Assembly (NCBI RefSeq): GCF_003730195.1
Contig: NZ_QWGG01000002.1
Location: 310,001 to 374,000, forward strand
Length of the DNA stretch: 64,000 nucleotides
Source: Halosimplex salinum
Lineage (GTDB): Archaea > Halobacteriota > Halobacteria > Halobacteriales > Haloarculaceae
Reading direction: 5' to 3'
The position numbers and the translations under genes were made by a program. The notes under the pieces are model-generated. The model was not told the DNA's origin. It did not search any database and saw only the letters and a program-made list of their open reading frames with translations. Below are positions 1 to 7,536 of the stretch, one piece after another; position 1 is the stretch's first letter, and every line of letters begins with the position of its first letter.

Positions 1-399
1 GATCAGGTGCGGGACGACTTCGGTGTCGGTGTCGCTGGAGAACGTGACGCCGTCGGCGCGCAGGTCCGCGCGGAGGTCGTCGTAGTTCTCGATGACGCCG
101 TTGTGGACGACGGCCACCGCCTCCGACTCGTCCGTGTGGGGGTGCGCGTTCTCGTCCGTCGGCGGCCCGTGGGTGCTCCAGCGGGTGTGGCCGATCCCGA
201 CCTCGCCGTGGAGGCGTCGCCGCCGGACAGCACGGCGGAGCTCGTCGACCCGCCCGGAGCGCTTACGGACGGCGATCCCGTCGCCGTTCTGGACGGCGAC
301 GCCGGCCGAGTCGTACCCGCGGTACTCCAGGTTCTCCAGCCCGGTGACGAGGTCCTCGACCGTCCCTCCCTCGCCGATCCGCGCGATGATGCCGCACAT
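1..399 (-). CDS. glmS: Glutamine--fructose-6-phosphate aminotransferase, N-terminal part (runs off the left edge)
   Basis: Only the first 133 codons are in the window. The protein begins MCGIIARIG, so after removal of Met it has the Cys1 nucleophile of class II glutamine amidotransferases. It continues with GYDSAG and a GHTRWSTHG segment, both typical of the GlmS glutaminase domain. The enzyme makes glucosamine-6-phosphate for UDP-GlcNAc, a natural supplier for the glycan genes to the right. The ATG at 399 directly follows the TAG of a 34-codon leader ORF whose own start lies 28 nt from a 17-bp dyad promoter motif. The sugar isomerase domain lies outside the window. Confidence 0.93.
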   Translation of the reverse strand, partial: MCGIIARIGEGGTVEDLVTGLENLEYRGYDSAGVAVQNGDGIAVRKRSGRVDELRRAVRRRRLHGEVGIGHTRWSTHGPPTDENAHPHTDESEAVAVVHNGVIENYDDLRADLRADGVTFSSDTDTEVVPHLI

Positions 400-504
400 C
401 TATCCGAACACCCCCCGGAGCAGGGACGACCGCCGCCCGGTCGCGCGTCGGGTGCCGGTGGTGCGGAGGAGTCCGTCGGTTCGAGAAGGTCGTACTCGTT
501 GCAT
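400..504 (-). CDS. Putative 34-codon leader ORF of glmS
   Basis: The ORF starts at ATG 504 and ends with TAG at 402-400, directly against the glmS ATG (TAGATG). The start is 28 nt from the dyad motif, the spacing at which main genes start elsewhere in the window. The peptide is Arg-rich and not acidic, so it may have no function of its own. Translational coupling to glmS is an inference. Confidence 0.45.
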   Translation of the reverse strand: MQRVRPSRTDGLLRTTGTRRATGRRSSLLRGVFG

Positions 505-532
505 ATCACCGTCCACTCGCGGGGAGGGGTTT

Positions 533-549
533 ACTATCCAGATAGTAAC
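533..549 (-). promoter_or_regulatory. 17-bp dyad promoter motif (glmS leader)
   Basis: The + strand reads ACTA-N9-TAAC. It sits inside a perfect 18-nt palindrome (531-548, TTACTATC-CA-GATAGTAA). The near edge is 28 nt from the ATG of the leader ORF. This is the first of about 25 copies in the window with the form CTTA-N9-TAAG. The proximal half falls where a BRE/TATA box is expected for a leaderless transcript. Confidence 0.7.
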
Positions 550-611
550 GATCGGGTTAGCGCCGAAATAACGGCCGCAACTGGGGACAACTGTCGGGAT
601 CGACCGCCGCG

Positions 612-2105
612 TCAGGTGTCGTCCCCGGGGGCGGCGTCTTCGAACGGCGACCGCGCGCTGTCGGGCACGGCGGTCTCGAGCGCGATGATGTTCTGGCGGC
701 CGACGTTTATCTTCTCGATCTCTCCGCCGTCTTCCATCTTCGAGAGGAGGCGGCTCACCTTGGACTTCGACCAGTCGGTCTTCTCCGTGATCTCGTTCTG
801 GGGCAGTCGGCCGTTCTCCTCGCGGAGCAACTGGAGGACGCGGTCCTCGTCGCTCAGGATGCGCGGCGGGACCGGATCCGGGGCCGCGTCGAGCGCCTCG
901 TCCCGGTCGGCCGCTTCCGTCGCCGGCGGCTCGGGTTCGCGCCCGATAGAGGTCACGTCCGGGAGCATCTTCCGCTGGATCAGGACGAGCACAGCGAGGA
1001 CGGCGATAACGCCGATGACGATGAAGCCGGTGGTCAGCGGACTGGTCGGGTTCGTCCCGATGGAGACCTCGGTCGCGTCGGAGAGGCCGTCGCCGTCGGT
1101 GTCGGCTTCGGTCGGGTCGGTGCCGTAGGTGTCCACCTCCGCGCCGTCGACGAGGCCGTCGTCGTCGGTGTCCGGGACGGTCGCGTTGGTCGGCCCGTCG
1201 ACCTCACGGTCGTCGGTGAGGCCGTCGCCGTCGGTGTCGGCCAGCGTCGGGTCGGTCGGTCCGTCGACCTCGACCGCGTCGGAGAGACCGTCGTCGTCGG
1301 TGTCTTCGTCCAGCGGATCGGTGTCGTACTCGTCGACCTCGGCCCCGTCTTCGAGCCCGTCGCCGTCGGTGTCCGGGCCCGTGGCGTTCGTCTTGCCGTT
1401 GACCTCGGTCGCGTCGGTGAGCCCGTCGCCGTCGGTGTCGTTGTCGACCGGATCCGTTCCGTACTCCATGACCTCCGGCCCGTCCTCTAACCCGTCCATG
1501 TCGGTGTCCGTCCGGTTGAGCCCGGTGCCGCGGTCGACCTCCTGGCCGTTCGTCAGGCGGTCGGAGTCGAAATCGCCTTCGGGGCGTATCACGACGACGG
1601 TGCGGTTGACGGACGAGATGACGGCGCCGCTGCTCTCGTTTTTGACGGTGGCCGTCACCGTCTGTTCCCCCGTCCGGTTCGTCGGCCAGGAGTCGAACGT
1701 GTACTCGTCGGTGACGGTGTAATCGTCGGTGATGAGCGAGTGAGACCGGCAGCCGTCGGTCACGTTCTCGCCGTCGACGGTGAGGCAGACGCTGAAACTC
1801 CGATGGTTGCGCGCGTTCGTCTCGGCCACCAGCGTCACCGCCGACTGCTGCCAGACGTACGTCGCGTTGTCGTACGTCTGCCTGACGGTCCCGTTGCGTA
1901 TCGTCAGGTCCACGGACGCGGTCCCGGAGTCGGTCTCGGTCGCGGCGGGGCTCCCCGCTGGTTCGACCGCGGCGGTGTGACCGTGGTCCGAGTCCTCCTG
2001 GACCACTTCAGTACCTCCGGTCACCGTTCCTCCCGCGAGCGGCGTAGCGGCGACGCCGACGAAGAGGAGGCACAGCAGTACGGCGATGACGTGTGTTCGG
2101 GCCAT
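612..2105 (-). CDS. Membrane-anchored HTH protein with extracellular calcium-binding repeats
   Basis: This 497-residue protein has four parts. Residues 1-25 look like a Sec signal or membrane anchor. Residues 60-175 are a Thr/Val-rich extracellular region with many N-x-S/T sites. Residues 179-352 hold seven to eight thrombospondin-type-3-like repeats (DTDGDGLTDATEV pattern, Asp-rich and presumably calcium-binding). Residues 359-377 form one membrane helix. Residues 417-477 form a winged-helix domain (LPQNEITEKTDWSKSKVSRL) of the kind found in haloarchaeal membrane-tethered regulators. The expected topology is repeats outside and HTH inside. The start is the ATG at 2105, which gives the hydrophobic N-terminus. 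It may sense surface state or calcium; no ligand or target is visible. No dyad motif precedes it. Confidence 0.85.
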   Translation of the reverse strand: MARTHVIAVLLCLLFVGVAATPLAGGTVTGGTEVVQEDSDHGHTAAVEPAGSPAATETDSGTASVDLTIRNGTVRQTYDNATYVWQQSAVTLVAETNARNHRSFSVCLTVDGENVTDGCRSHSLITDDYTVTDEYTFDSWPTNRTGEQTVTATVKNESSGAVISSVNRTVVVIRPEGDFDSDRLTNGQEVDRGTGLNRTDTDMDGLEDGPEVMEYGTDPVDNDTDGDGLTDATEVNGKTNATGPDTDGDGLEDGAEVDEYDTDPLDEDTDDDGLSDAVEVDGPTDPTLADTDGDGLTDDREVDGPTNATVPDTDDDGLVDGAEVDTYGTDPTEADTDGDGLSDATEVSIGTNPTSPLTTGFIVIGVIAVLAVLVLIQRKMLPDVTSIGREPEPPATEAADRDEALDAAPDPVPPRILSDEDRVLQLLREENGRLPQNEITEKTDWSKSKVSRLLSKMEDGGEIEKINVGRQNIIALETAVPDSARSPFEDAAPGDDT

Positions 2106-2382
2106 GTTCTATCGCTTGAATCGCGCTTCGAACGCTCCAACGTGTGTTCTGCTAACCATTTCGATCGATTCCCAGACGGCTTCGTTGCGTGTTGTTAGCC
2201 TACACAGGCTGTCCCGGTATACGTATTACTTTACTAACTGACCGCCCGGTTCGTTTAGGTCCGGTGGATCGCCGGACGGCGCTCTGGTATCTGGGCATTC
2301 TCCTCGCGTGAGCAGCGGCTGGTGGCTGTCGCAGTTCGGCGATCTGACGGTCGGACGCGGCGCAGGTTCGGTCGCAGTAGCG
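2106..2382. other. Intergenic region without a recognised gene
   Basis: It holds the upstream region of the HTH surface protein and the 3' flank of the DUF7344 gene. An AT-rich stretch around 2220-2240 (TATACGTATTACTTTAC) could carry core promoter elements. Open frames here are antisense to neighbours and lack the acidic composition of the real genes. Confidence 0.5.
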
Positions 2383-3009
2383 TCAGGCGTCGGTGTCCGC
2401 GGTCGTCGTGATCTTGGTGACCGTCAGCAGCGAGACCATCGTGACGACGATGACACCGACGATGAATCCCGAGAGCAACTGGAACGGGGTGACGTCGAAC
2501 ACGGACCCGACGAGCAGCAGCGACCCCAGAAGCGAGAGGCTCAGGTAGCCCTGGTCCCACATGTCGACCGAGTCGTCCTCGGCTTCGTCCGCGTTCGGCT
2601 CGTCCTCGATGTACGACGCGACGTCTTCGAGCGGCGGCTGCGGGTCGACGAGGCCCCGCGACTTGTTGTAGTCGATCACGCCCGCCTCGTCGAGCGTGTC
2701 GAGGTGGGACTGGTACAGCGCGATGTAGACGCGCTGGCGCTCGTCGGACGTGAGCGCCCGGACCGTCGTGTCGTGTTCCCAGGCGGCGACCTGCTCCGCG
2801 ACGTCACGCATCTTGACCGTCTGGTCGGTTCCCTCGAGGTAGCGGATGACCGCGCGCCGCCGCTCGTTCTGCAGCAGGTGGAATAACTCGTTCTTACCGA
2901 GCGGGTCGGAGTCGTCGTCGGGCTCCGTCTCCTGCTCCTCGTCGGTAGGCTCGTCGTTCGAGAGCGCGTTGGCGGCCGTCGTGTCGGTCTTCTGCAGTGA
3001 GTGGCTCAT
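2383..3009 (-). CDS. DUF7344-type HTH protein with two C-terminal membrane helices
   Basis: The protein has 208 residues. An acidic N-terminal stretch (about 15-35) is followed by the block ELFHLLQNERRRAVIRYLE, a predicted winged-helix domain (about 36-135) of the haloarchaeal DUF7344 family, then two hydrophobic helices (about 153-172 and 176-197). DUF7344 proteins are regarded as membrane-associated transcription regulators. This one sits between a second membrane-tethered HTH protein and the nucleotide-sugar dehydrogenase, so control of the neighbouring surface genes is plausible but unproven. The start ATG at 3009 lies 29 nt downstream of a CTTATTAG element (3039-3046, minus strand), an ordinary TATA-like promoter and not the dyad motif. 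Confidence 0.85.
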   Translation of the reverse strand: MSHSLQKTDTTAANALSNDEPTDEEQETEPDDDSDPLGKNELFHLLQNERRRAVIRYLEGTDQTVKMRDVAEQVAAWEHDTTVRALTSDERQRVYIALYQSHLDTLDEAGVIDYNKSRGLVDPQPPLEDVASYIEDEPNADEAEDDSVDMWDQGYLSLSLLGSLLLVGSVFDVTPFQLLSGFIVGVIVVTMVSLLTVTKITTTADTDA

Positions 3010-3422
3010 TGGCTTCGTCTGGACATTCCAGGATATTCTAATAAGACGGGGCTCTCGTCCCGACCGTTGACGACTGTTGCAGCGGCTATGGAAGGCCGTA
3101 AACCGTCGCTTGAAACGGTCTAAAACACCGAATCAGGTGCTGAAACTGCTGAAACCGGTTCTACCGTCTGCAAACCAGTTCGTCCGCGGACAGATCGGGT
3201 TCTCCCCCCTGTTCGCCGACCCGGACGGGGCCGCGGCCGGTCATCGGCCGGTCGATCGACCACTGTCTGACACTCGTCCGACGGGGGCGCGGCGGTCCGA
3301 TCGGCCGACCGACGCGGCCCGTCCCGGTCGGCGATCGACTCCTGTCACCGTCGTCCGTTCGATCCCTGTCACCGTTGTCCGTTCGATCCCTGTTACCGTT
3401 GTTCGTTCAACTGGGGAACCGT
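3010..3422. other. Intergenic region with A-rich periodic segment and tandem repeat
   Basis: About 410 bases separate the dehydrogenase stop from the DUF7344 start. At 3090-3180 GAAAC/AAAAC words recur roughly every 10-20 nt. At 3337-3408 there is a 24-bp tandem repeat. A plus-strand open frame across it (3077-3457) has no acidic bias and no relatives that I recognise, so I do not call it. Confidence 0.5.
3337..3408. repeat. 24-bp tandem repeat, three copies
   Basis: Copies lie at 3337-3360, 3361-3384 and 3385-3408, sharing the core CTGTCACCGTTGTCCGTTC with 2-4 mismatches per copy. They lie just beyond the 3' end of the nucleotide-sugar dehydrogenase gene. Confidence 0.85.
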
Positions 3423-4832
3423 TCAGAGGCGCCGGTACTCGAAGCCGGCCTCGGTGACGCGCTGTTCGTCGAGCGCGCCCGGGACGTCGACGACGACCGG
3501 GTCGTCGGCCATCGCGTCGGCCACCTCGTCGAAGTCGATGGATTCGAACTCGTCGTGGGCGGTCGTGACGACCAGGCCGTCGAACCCGGTCGGGTTGAAC
3601 GTGGACTGGACGGGCAGCCCGAAGGTCTCCCGGGCACGCTCGTCCGGCGCGTGCGGATCGAACCCCTCCGCGTCGACCCCGAACTCGGACAGTTCGTCGA
3701 CGACGCCGTCGACCTCGGAGGTACGGATGTCGCCGACGTTCGGCTTGTACGAGAGTCCGAGCAGCAGGACCGAGCTGTCACAGAGCACGTTCCCGGCGTC
3801 GTTGAGCGCCTTGACGGCCAGTTCGGCGACGTGCGTGGGGACGTACTCGTTGATCTCGCGCGCCTTGAGGACGAGGTTCGGCGAGAACCCGTCGCGCTCG
3901 GAGCGGTGGGCGAGGTAGTGCGGGTCGACGGGGATGCAGTGGCCGCCGACCAGTCCGGGCGAGTACTCGCCGTGGAAGTTCCACTTCGTCCGCGCGGCCG
4001 CGAGCACCTCCTCGGTCGAGAGGTCCATGTGGTCGCAGGCGATGGCGAGTTCGTTGACGAGCGCGATGTTCAGGTCGCGCTGGACGTTCTCGATGACCTT
4101 CGCCGTCTCCGCCGTCTCGACGTCCGGGGCGCGGTAGATGCCGGCGTCGACCACCGACGAGTAGAGCTCCGCGAGGCGCTCGCGCACCGCCTCGTCGTCC
4201 GCGCCGACGATCTTGACCACGTCGCGCACGCCCCGCCCCTCGTCGCCGGGCGAGGCGCGCTCCGGGGAGTAGCCAACGTCGAACTCCTCGCCCGCGGTGT
4301 AGCCCGAGGCAGCCTCCAGTTCCGGGACGAGGACGGTCTCGGTCGCGCCCGGGAAGACGGTCGACTCGAGGACGACCGTCGTGTCTTCGGACATGTGTTC
4401 GCCCACCGTCTCGCCCGCCGCCCGGACGAACTCCAGGTCCGGGTTCTCCAGGTCGTCTATCGGCGTGGGGACGGTGATGACGACGAAGTCGGCGCGCTCG
4501 ATGAGCGACGGGTCGGTGGTGAACTCGGCGTCGGCCTCGGCGACGGCGTCGTCGTCCACGTCGCCAGTCGGATCGCGGCCGTTCGCGAGCGCGTCGACCT
4601 TCTCGTCGTCGATGTCGAACCCGACGACGGTCTGGCCCGCCTCGTCGAACGCGACGGCCAGCGGGAGGCCCACGTAGCCGAGCCCGACGACGCAGACCGT
4701 CGCCGGCTCGGCCGACGAATCGTCGGCCGTCGACTGCCCCTCGATCGGGATCGCGGTCATTCCGCCCGTGCCGTCCGTCGGTGCGTGCGATGCCTGCTCG
4801 TCGCCGGGATTGCTGGGTCTGTTCGGATCCAT
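3423..4832 (-). CDS. Nucleotide-sugar dehydrogenase (UDP-Glc/UDP-GlcNAc/UDP-ManNAc 6-dehydrogenase family)
   Basis: This 469-residue cytosolic enzyme oxidises C6 of a UDP-sugar to a uronic acid using two NAD+. The Rossmann motif GLGYVG is at residues 50-55, the central YSPER at 189-193, and the catalytic cysteine is C299 in GGHCIPVDPHY. The C-terminal UDP-binding domain contains GLSYKPNVGDIRTS. The AETAKVIENVQRDLNIALVNE region is closest to the WecC/WbpA branch, so UDP-GlcNAc or UDP-ManNAc is as likely a substrate as UDP-Glc. The first 40 residues are a low-complexity extension, and Met25 is an alternative start. A TATA-like TTTATAATAAA (minus strand, about 4894-4905) lies upstream. Confidence 0.93.
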   Translation of the reverse strand: MDPNRPSNPGDEQASHAPTDGTGGMTAIPIEGQSTADDSSAEPATVCVVGLGYVGLPLAVAFDEAGQTVVGFDIDDEKVDALANGRDPTGDVDDDAVAEADAEFTTDPSLIERADFVVITVPTPIDDLENPDLEFVRAAGETVGEHMSEDTTVVLESTVFPGATETVLVPELEAASGYTAGEEFDVGYSPERASPGDEGRGVRDVVKIVGADDEAVRERLAELYSSVVDAGIYRAPDVETAETAKVIENVQRDLNIALVNELAIACDHMDLSTEEVLAAARTKWNFHGEYSPGLVGGHCIPVDPHYLAHRSERDGFSPNLVLKAREINEYVPTHVAELAVKALNDAGNVLCDSSVLLLGLSYKPNVGDIRTSEVDGVVDELSEFGVDAEGFDPHAPDERARETFGLPVQSTFNPTGFDGLVVTTAHDEFESIDFDEVADAMADDPVVVDVPGALDEQRVTEAGFEYRRL

Positions 4833-4920
4833 GGGTAGTCGTCGCGAGCGAACGCCCGCTCGCTGTCCGTGTCCGACCTCGGCCGGCGATGGACTTTATT
4901 ATAAATCTGATAGGTGGTCG

Positions 4921-4937
4921 CTTATCCCGGGGGTAAG
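4921..4937. promoter_or_regulatory. 17-bp dyad motif, target unclear
   Basis: CTTATCCCGGGGGTAAG has four-base outer arms that match exactly. It is 88 nt from the dehydrogenase start and 199 nt from the GT2 start, so neither shows the usual 28-34 nt spacing. It may be an operator instead of a core promoter. Confidence 0.5.
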
Positions 4938-5038
4938 ACGCGAAACGATCGCTCGGATGATGTGGCGTAATTGCGGTCTGCTGGGTCTATGTGCGGCGGA
5001 TTTTCGGAATCGTTGCGATCGTTGTGAGCTCGCTATCG

Positions 5039-5055
5039 CTTATCAGCTCAATAAT
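5039..5055 (+). promoter_or_regulatory. 17-bp dyad motif upstream of the GT2 gene
   Basis: CTTATCAGCTCAATAAT, followed by AAAAC. The GT2 ATG is 81 nt downstream, which would leave about 50 nt of 5' UTR. No start codon occurs at 28-34 nt. Confidence 0.5.
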
Positions 5056-5136
5056 AAAACCCGCTGACGGCGTGGGGTATCTCGGCTTCGCCCCGTCACG
5101 CGACGGATCCGAAGACAGACCACACAGGGGTTTCCC

Positions 5137-6147
5137 ATGCACGCCACCACGACCGATCTGACAGCGAACGCAGCGACGATCGACCGCACGACGGACTATC
5201 GGCGCGTACGACCGGCCGACCCGCCGGACGGGGGCGGTTCGCGGACCGGCTCGGCGGACGAGAGTCGGGCCGCCGCCACCGCGTACGCGGACACGACGGT
5301 CGCCGTCGTCGTCCCCGCGTACAACGAGGCCGGCCGCGTCGGGGAGGTGCTCGACTCGATCCCGCCGTTCGTCGACCGCATCTACGCGGTCGACGACGCC
5401 TCGACCGACGACACGTGGGCGGAGATCCGCGCCCCCGGCCCCAGCGGGCCCGGGCCCCCCGGCGCCGACGTCGACGGACGGATCATGCCGATCAGACACG
5501 AAGAGAACCAGGGCGCGGGCGGGGCGCTTCGGACGGGGTATCTCACCGCGCTCGACGAGGGCATCGACGTGACGGTGACGATGGACGCGGACGGACAGAT
5601 GGACCCGGAGCTGATGTCGGCGCTCGTCGACCCCGTCGCCGACGGGCGGGCCGACTACGCGAAGGGGAACCGCCTGGCCGACCCCGAGGACCGCCGCGCG
5701 ATGCCGCCGTTTCGCCGCTTCGGCAACTGGCTGTTGACCTATCTCACCAAGATCGCCAGCGGCTACTGGGGGGTGATGGACCCGCAGAACGGCTACACCG
5801 CCATCTCCGGCGACGCGCTCGCGGCCGTCGACGTCGAGTCGCTCCCCGACGGCCACGACTACCCGAACGACCTCCTCGTCCGCCTGCAGGTGGCCGACAG
5901 GTCCGTGGCGGACGTCGCGATGCCCGCGGTCTACGACGACGAGGAGAGCACGATCGACTACGTCGAGTTCGTTCCCGCGACCTCGCTGACGCTGCTTCGC
6001 GGCGTCTGCTGGCGCATCGGTCGCGCGCTCGTCCCGGAGAACGCCGACCCGCGGACCGTCGTCCGCGGCGCCCTGGTCGGCGTCACCGTCGCGACGTGGA
6101 TCGCGCTGTCGCGCCGCGACGACGCGGAGGGGTCGAGCGAGGAATGA
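5137..6147 (+). CDS. Family 2 glycosyltransferase (DPM1/DolP-sugar synthase-like)
   Basis: This 336-residue GT-A enzyme has the nucleotide-binding start VVVPAYNEAG (58-67), VDDAST (85-90) and the metal-binding DAD in TMDADGQMD (148-156). GT2 enzymes of this type transfer a sugar from an NDP donor to dolichyl phosphate or a nascent glycan at the inner membrane face. The last 60 residues have one modest hydrophobic helix, fewer than in full DPM-type enzymes. A low-complexity Gly/Pro insertion lies at 99-112, and residues 1-50 are a variable extension. Its TGA overlaps the ATG of the next gene (ATGA), so the two form one operon. Confidence 0.9.
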   Translation: MHATTTDLTANAATIDRTTDYRRVRPADPPDGGGSRTGSADESRAAATAYADTTVAVVVPAYNEAGRVGEVLDSIPPFVDRIYAVDDASTDDTWAEIRAPGPSGPGPPGADVDGRIMPIRHEENQGAGGALRTGYLTALDEGIDVTVTMDADGQMDPELMSALVDPVADGRADYAKGNRLADPEDRRAMPPFRRFGNWLLTYLTKIASGYWGVMDPQNGYTAISGDALAAVDVESLPDGHDYPNDLLVRLQVADRSVADVAMPAVYDDEESTIDYVEFVPATSLTLLRGVCWRIGRALVPENADPRTVVRGALVGVTVATWIALSRRDDAEGSSEE

Positions 6148-7169
6148 AGGTCGTCGTCACCGTCCAGCATCCCGGGCACGTCCACTTCTTCAAGCACGCC
6201 ATCCGGGAACTGGAGACCGCCGGGCACGAGGTACACGTCTTCGCCCGGGAGAACGAGGTGACCGCGGCGCTGCTGTCGGCGTACGGCATCGACTACGAGA
6301 TGCTCGCCGGGGCCTCGGCGTCGCTCCCGTCGCTGGCCCGGGTGCAGGTCACCTACGAGAGCCGCCTGCTCGCGCGCGCCTGGAAGATCGATCCCGACGC
6401 CATCGCGGCCGTCGGCGGCGTCGCCGCGTCCCACGTCGCCGCCGCGGTCGGCGCCCGCAGCGTCGTCTTCTACGACACCGAGCACGCCTCGCTGATCAAG
6501 CGACTGGCCTACCCCTTCGCCGACGAGGTGTGCACGCCCGACTGCTACACGGAGGACGAGGGCGACAAGCACGTCCGCTACCCGGGGTACCACGAACTCG
6601 CGTACCTGCACCCCTCGCGGTACACGCCAGACGAGAGCGTCCTCGACGACGCCGGCGTGGACCCCGACGACCCGCTCGTCGTCTGCCGATTCAGCAGCTG
6701 GGACTCCTCGCACGACGTGGGCCAGGGCGGGTTCGACGACCTCACCGAGGTGGTCGAACGCCTCGAAGCGGCCGGCGCGACGGTCCAGCTCACCGCCGAG
6801 GTCGACCTCCCGCCCGAACTCGCCGACCGGGAGCTGTCGGTCGCGCCCGAGCGGATGCACGACCTGCTCTACTACGCCGATCTGACGGTCGGCGAGGGCG
6901 CGACGACCGCGACAGAGAGCGCGCTCCTCGGGACGCCCGCCGTCTACGTCAACTCCTTACAACTGGGGTATACGACGGAACTCGCCGAGGAGTACGGACT
7001 GGTCTTCCAGTACAACGGTCCCAACAGACACGAGGAGGGCGTCCGCCGGGCGGTCGAACTGCTCGGCGAGCCCGACGGGGAGCGATGGGAGCGACGCCGC
7101 GCCCGCGTCCTGGAGGACAAGCGAGACGTGACCGACGTCGTCGTCGACCGCATCCTCGCGAGCGGGTGA
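6144..7169 (+). CDS. DUF354 family predicted GT-B glycosyltransferase
   Basis: The protein has 341 residues and starts MKVVVTVQHPGHVHFFKHAI, the typical opening of DUF354 proteins. These share the GT-B/UDP-GlcNAc 2-epimerase fold and occur in archaeal glycan clusters. The N-terminal Rossmann half has PGHVHFFKHA and AAVGGVAASHVA. The C-terminal half has GEGATTATESALLGTPAVYV, matching the donor-binding region of GT-B proteins. No signal peptide or membrane helix is evident, so it should be cytosolic. The ATG at 6144 overlaps the upstream stop by 4 nt and is the only start that fits. The substrate is unknown. Confidence 0.85.
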   Translation: MKVVVTVQHPGHVHFFKHAIRELETAGHEVHVFARENEVTAALLSAYGIDYEMLAGASASLPSLARVQVTYESRLLARAWKIDPDAIAAVGGVAASHVAAAVGARSVVFYDTEHASLIKRLAYPFADEVCTPDCYTEDEGDKHVRYPGYHELAYLHPSRYTPDESVLDDAGVDPDDPLVVCRFSSWDSSHDVGQGGFDDLTEVVERLEAAGATVQLTAEVDLPPELADRELSVAPERMHDLLYYADLTVGEGATTATESALLGTPAVYVNSLQLGYTTELAEEYGLVFQYNGPNRHEEGVRRAVELLGEPDGERWERRRARVLEDKRDVTDVVVDRILASG

Positions 7170-7469
7170 CCCGTTCGCCACGCCTCGACCCGGTCGACGA
7201 CCGTCCGCGCGGTCGCCTGACCGCGCGAACCGGGGCCGGGTCCGCGCTCCTCCGTCGTTTTCGTCCCTGCGAACGGCCCGCCAGACAGGTCCCCGGACGC
7301 GCGCGGCGTTTTCGATACGAGCGATAGACGCGTCTCTCTGTCTCTCCGCAGGGGCCCGATAGACGGCCCGAGCGCCACCATACGGATATCAAATTTCGAA
7401 ACGGAGCGTTCCTGACCCGATATCGAGGGGCGTACGTTCAGGCTTTTCAGCCGCTCTCCTCGGTGTGGA

Positions 7470-7491
7470 CTTAATGAGTGGACATGTTAAG
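7470..7491 (+). promoter_or_regulatory. Variant dyad, CTTAA-N12-TTAAG
   Basis: Five-base arms match perfectly but the spacer is 12 nt, so it departs from the 17-bp form. Its 3' edge is 27 nt before ATG 7519 (mini-ORF) and 41 nt before the main ATG 7533. Confidence 0.5.
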
Positions 7492-7505
7492 GGGTACTGA
7501 CAGGG

Positions 7506-7511
7506 GGAGGT
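7506..7511 (+). promoter_or_regulatory. Shine-Dalgarno site that points to the mini-ORF
   Basis: GGAGGT is complementary to the haloarchaeal 16S 3' end. It is 7 nt before ATG 7519, an ideal spacing, but 21 nt before the main ATG at 7533. It therefore supports initiation on the 5-codon ORF. Confidence 0.6.
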
Positions 7512-7518
7512 ATCCGAA

Positions 7519-7536
7519 ATGAGAAAGCACACATGA
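7519..7536 (+). CDS. Putative 5-codon leader ORF (MRKHT)
   Basis: ATG AGA AAG CAC ACA TGA. The stop overlaps the ATG of the beta-helix gene as ATGA (7533-7536). It has its own Shine-Dalgarno and the usual distance to an upstream dyad. Reinitiation on the main gene is inferred. Confidence 0.5.
   Translation: MRKHT

Larger units (their letters stand above)
4833..5136. other. Divergent intergenic region with two dyad motifs
   Basis: It separates the dehydrogenase from the rightward GT2 gene. It contains an AT-rich TATA region (4889-4911) and two 17-bp dyads (4921-4937, 5039-5055). A 36-codon Cys-containing ORF (4957-5067) lies between them but its spacing to the first motif (19-22 nt) does not fit the pattern, so it is not called. 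Confidence 0.5.
7170..7532. other. Intergenic region with inverted repeat, Shine-Dalgarno and mini-ORF
   Basis: There are 363 bases between the DUF354 gene and the beta-helix gene. The first 200 bases show no gene. The 3' part holds CTTAA-N12-TTAAG (7470-7491), a GGAGGT (7506-7511) and a 5-codon ORF that overlaps the next gene. Confidence 0.55.

Noticed and set aside
3077..3457. Possible 126-aa protein across the tandem repeat
   Set aside because: No acidic bias, no family resemblance, and it runs into the 3' end of the dehydrogenase on the other strand. The repeat explains its SIPVTVVR units.
4957..5067. 36-aa Cys-containing ORF between two dyads
   Set aside because: Its start is 19-22 nt from the first dyad, outside the 28-34 nt range, and its end crosses the second dyad. 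No homology recognised.
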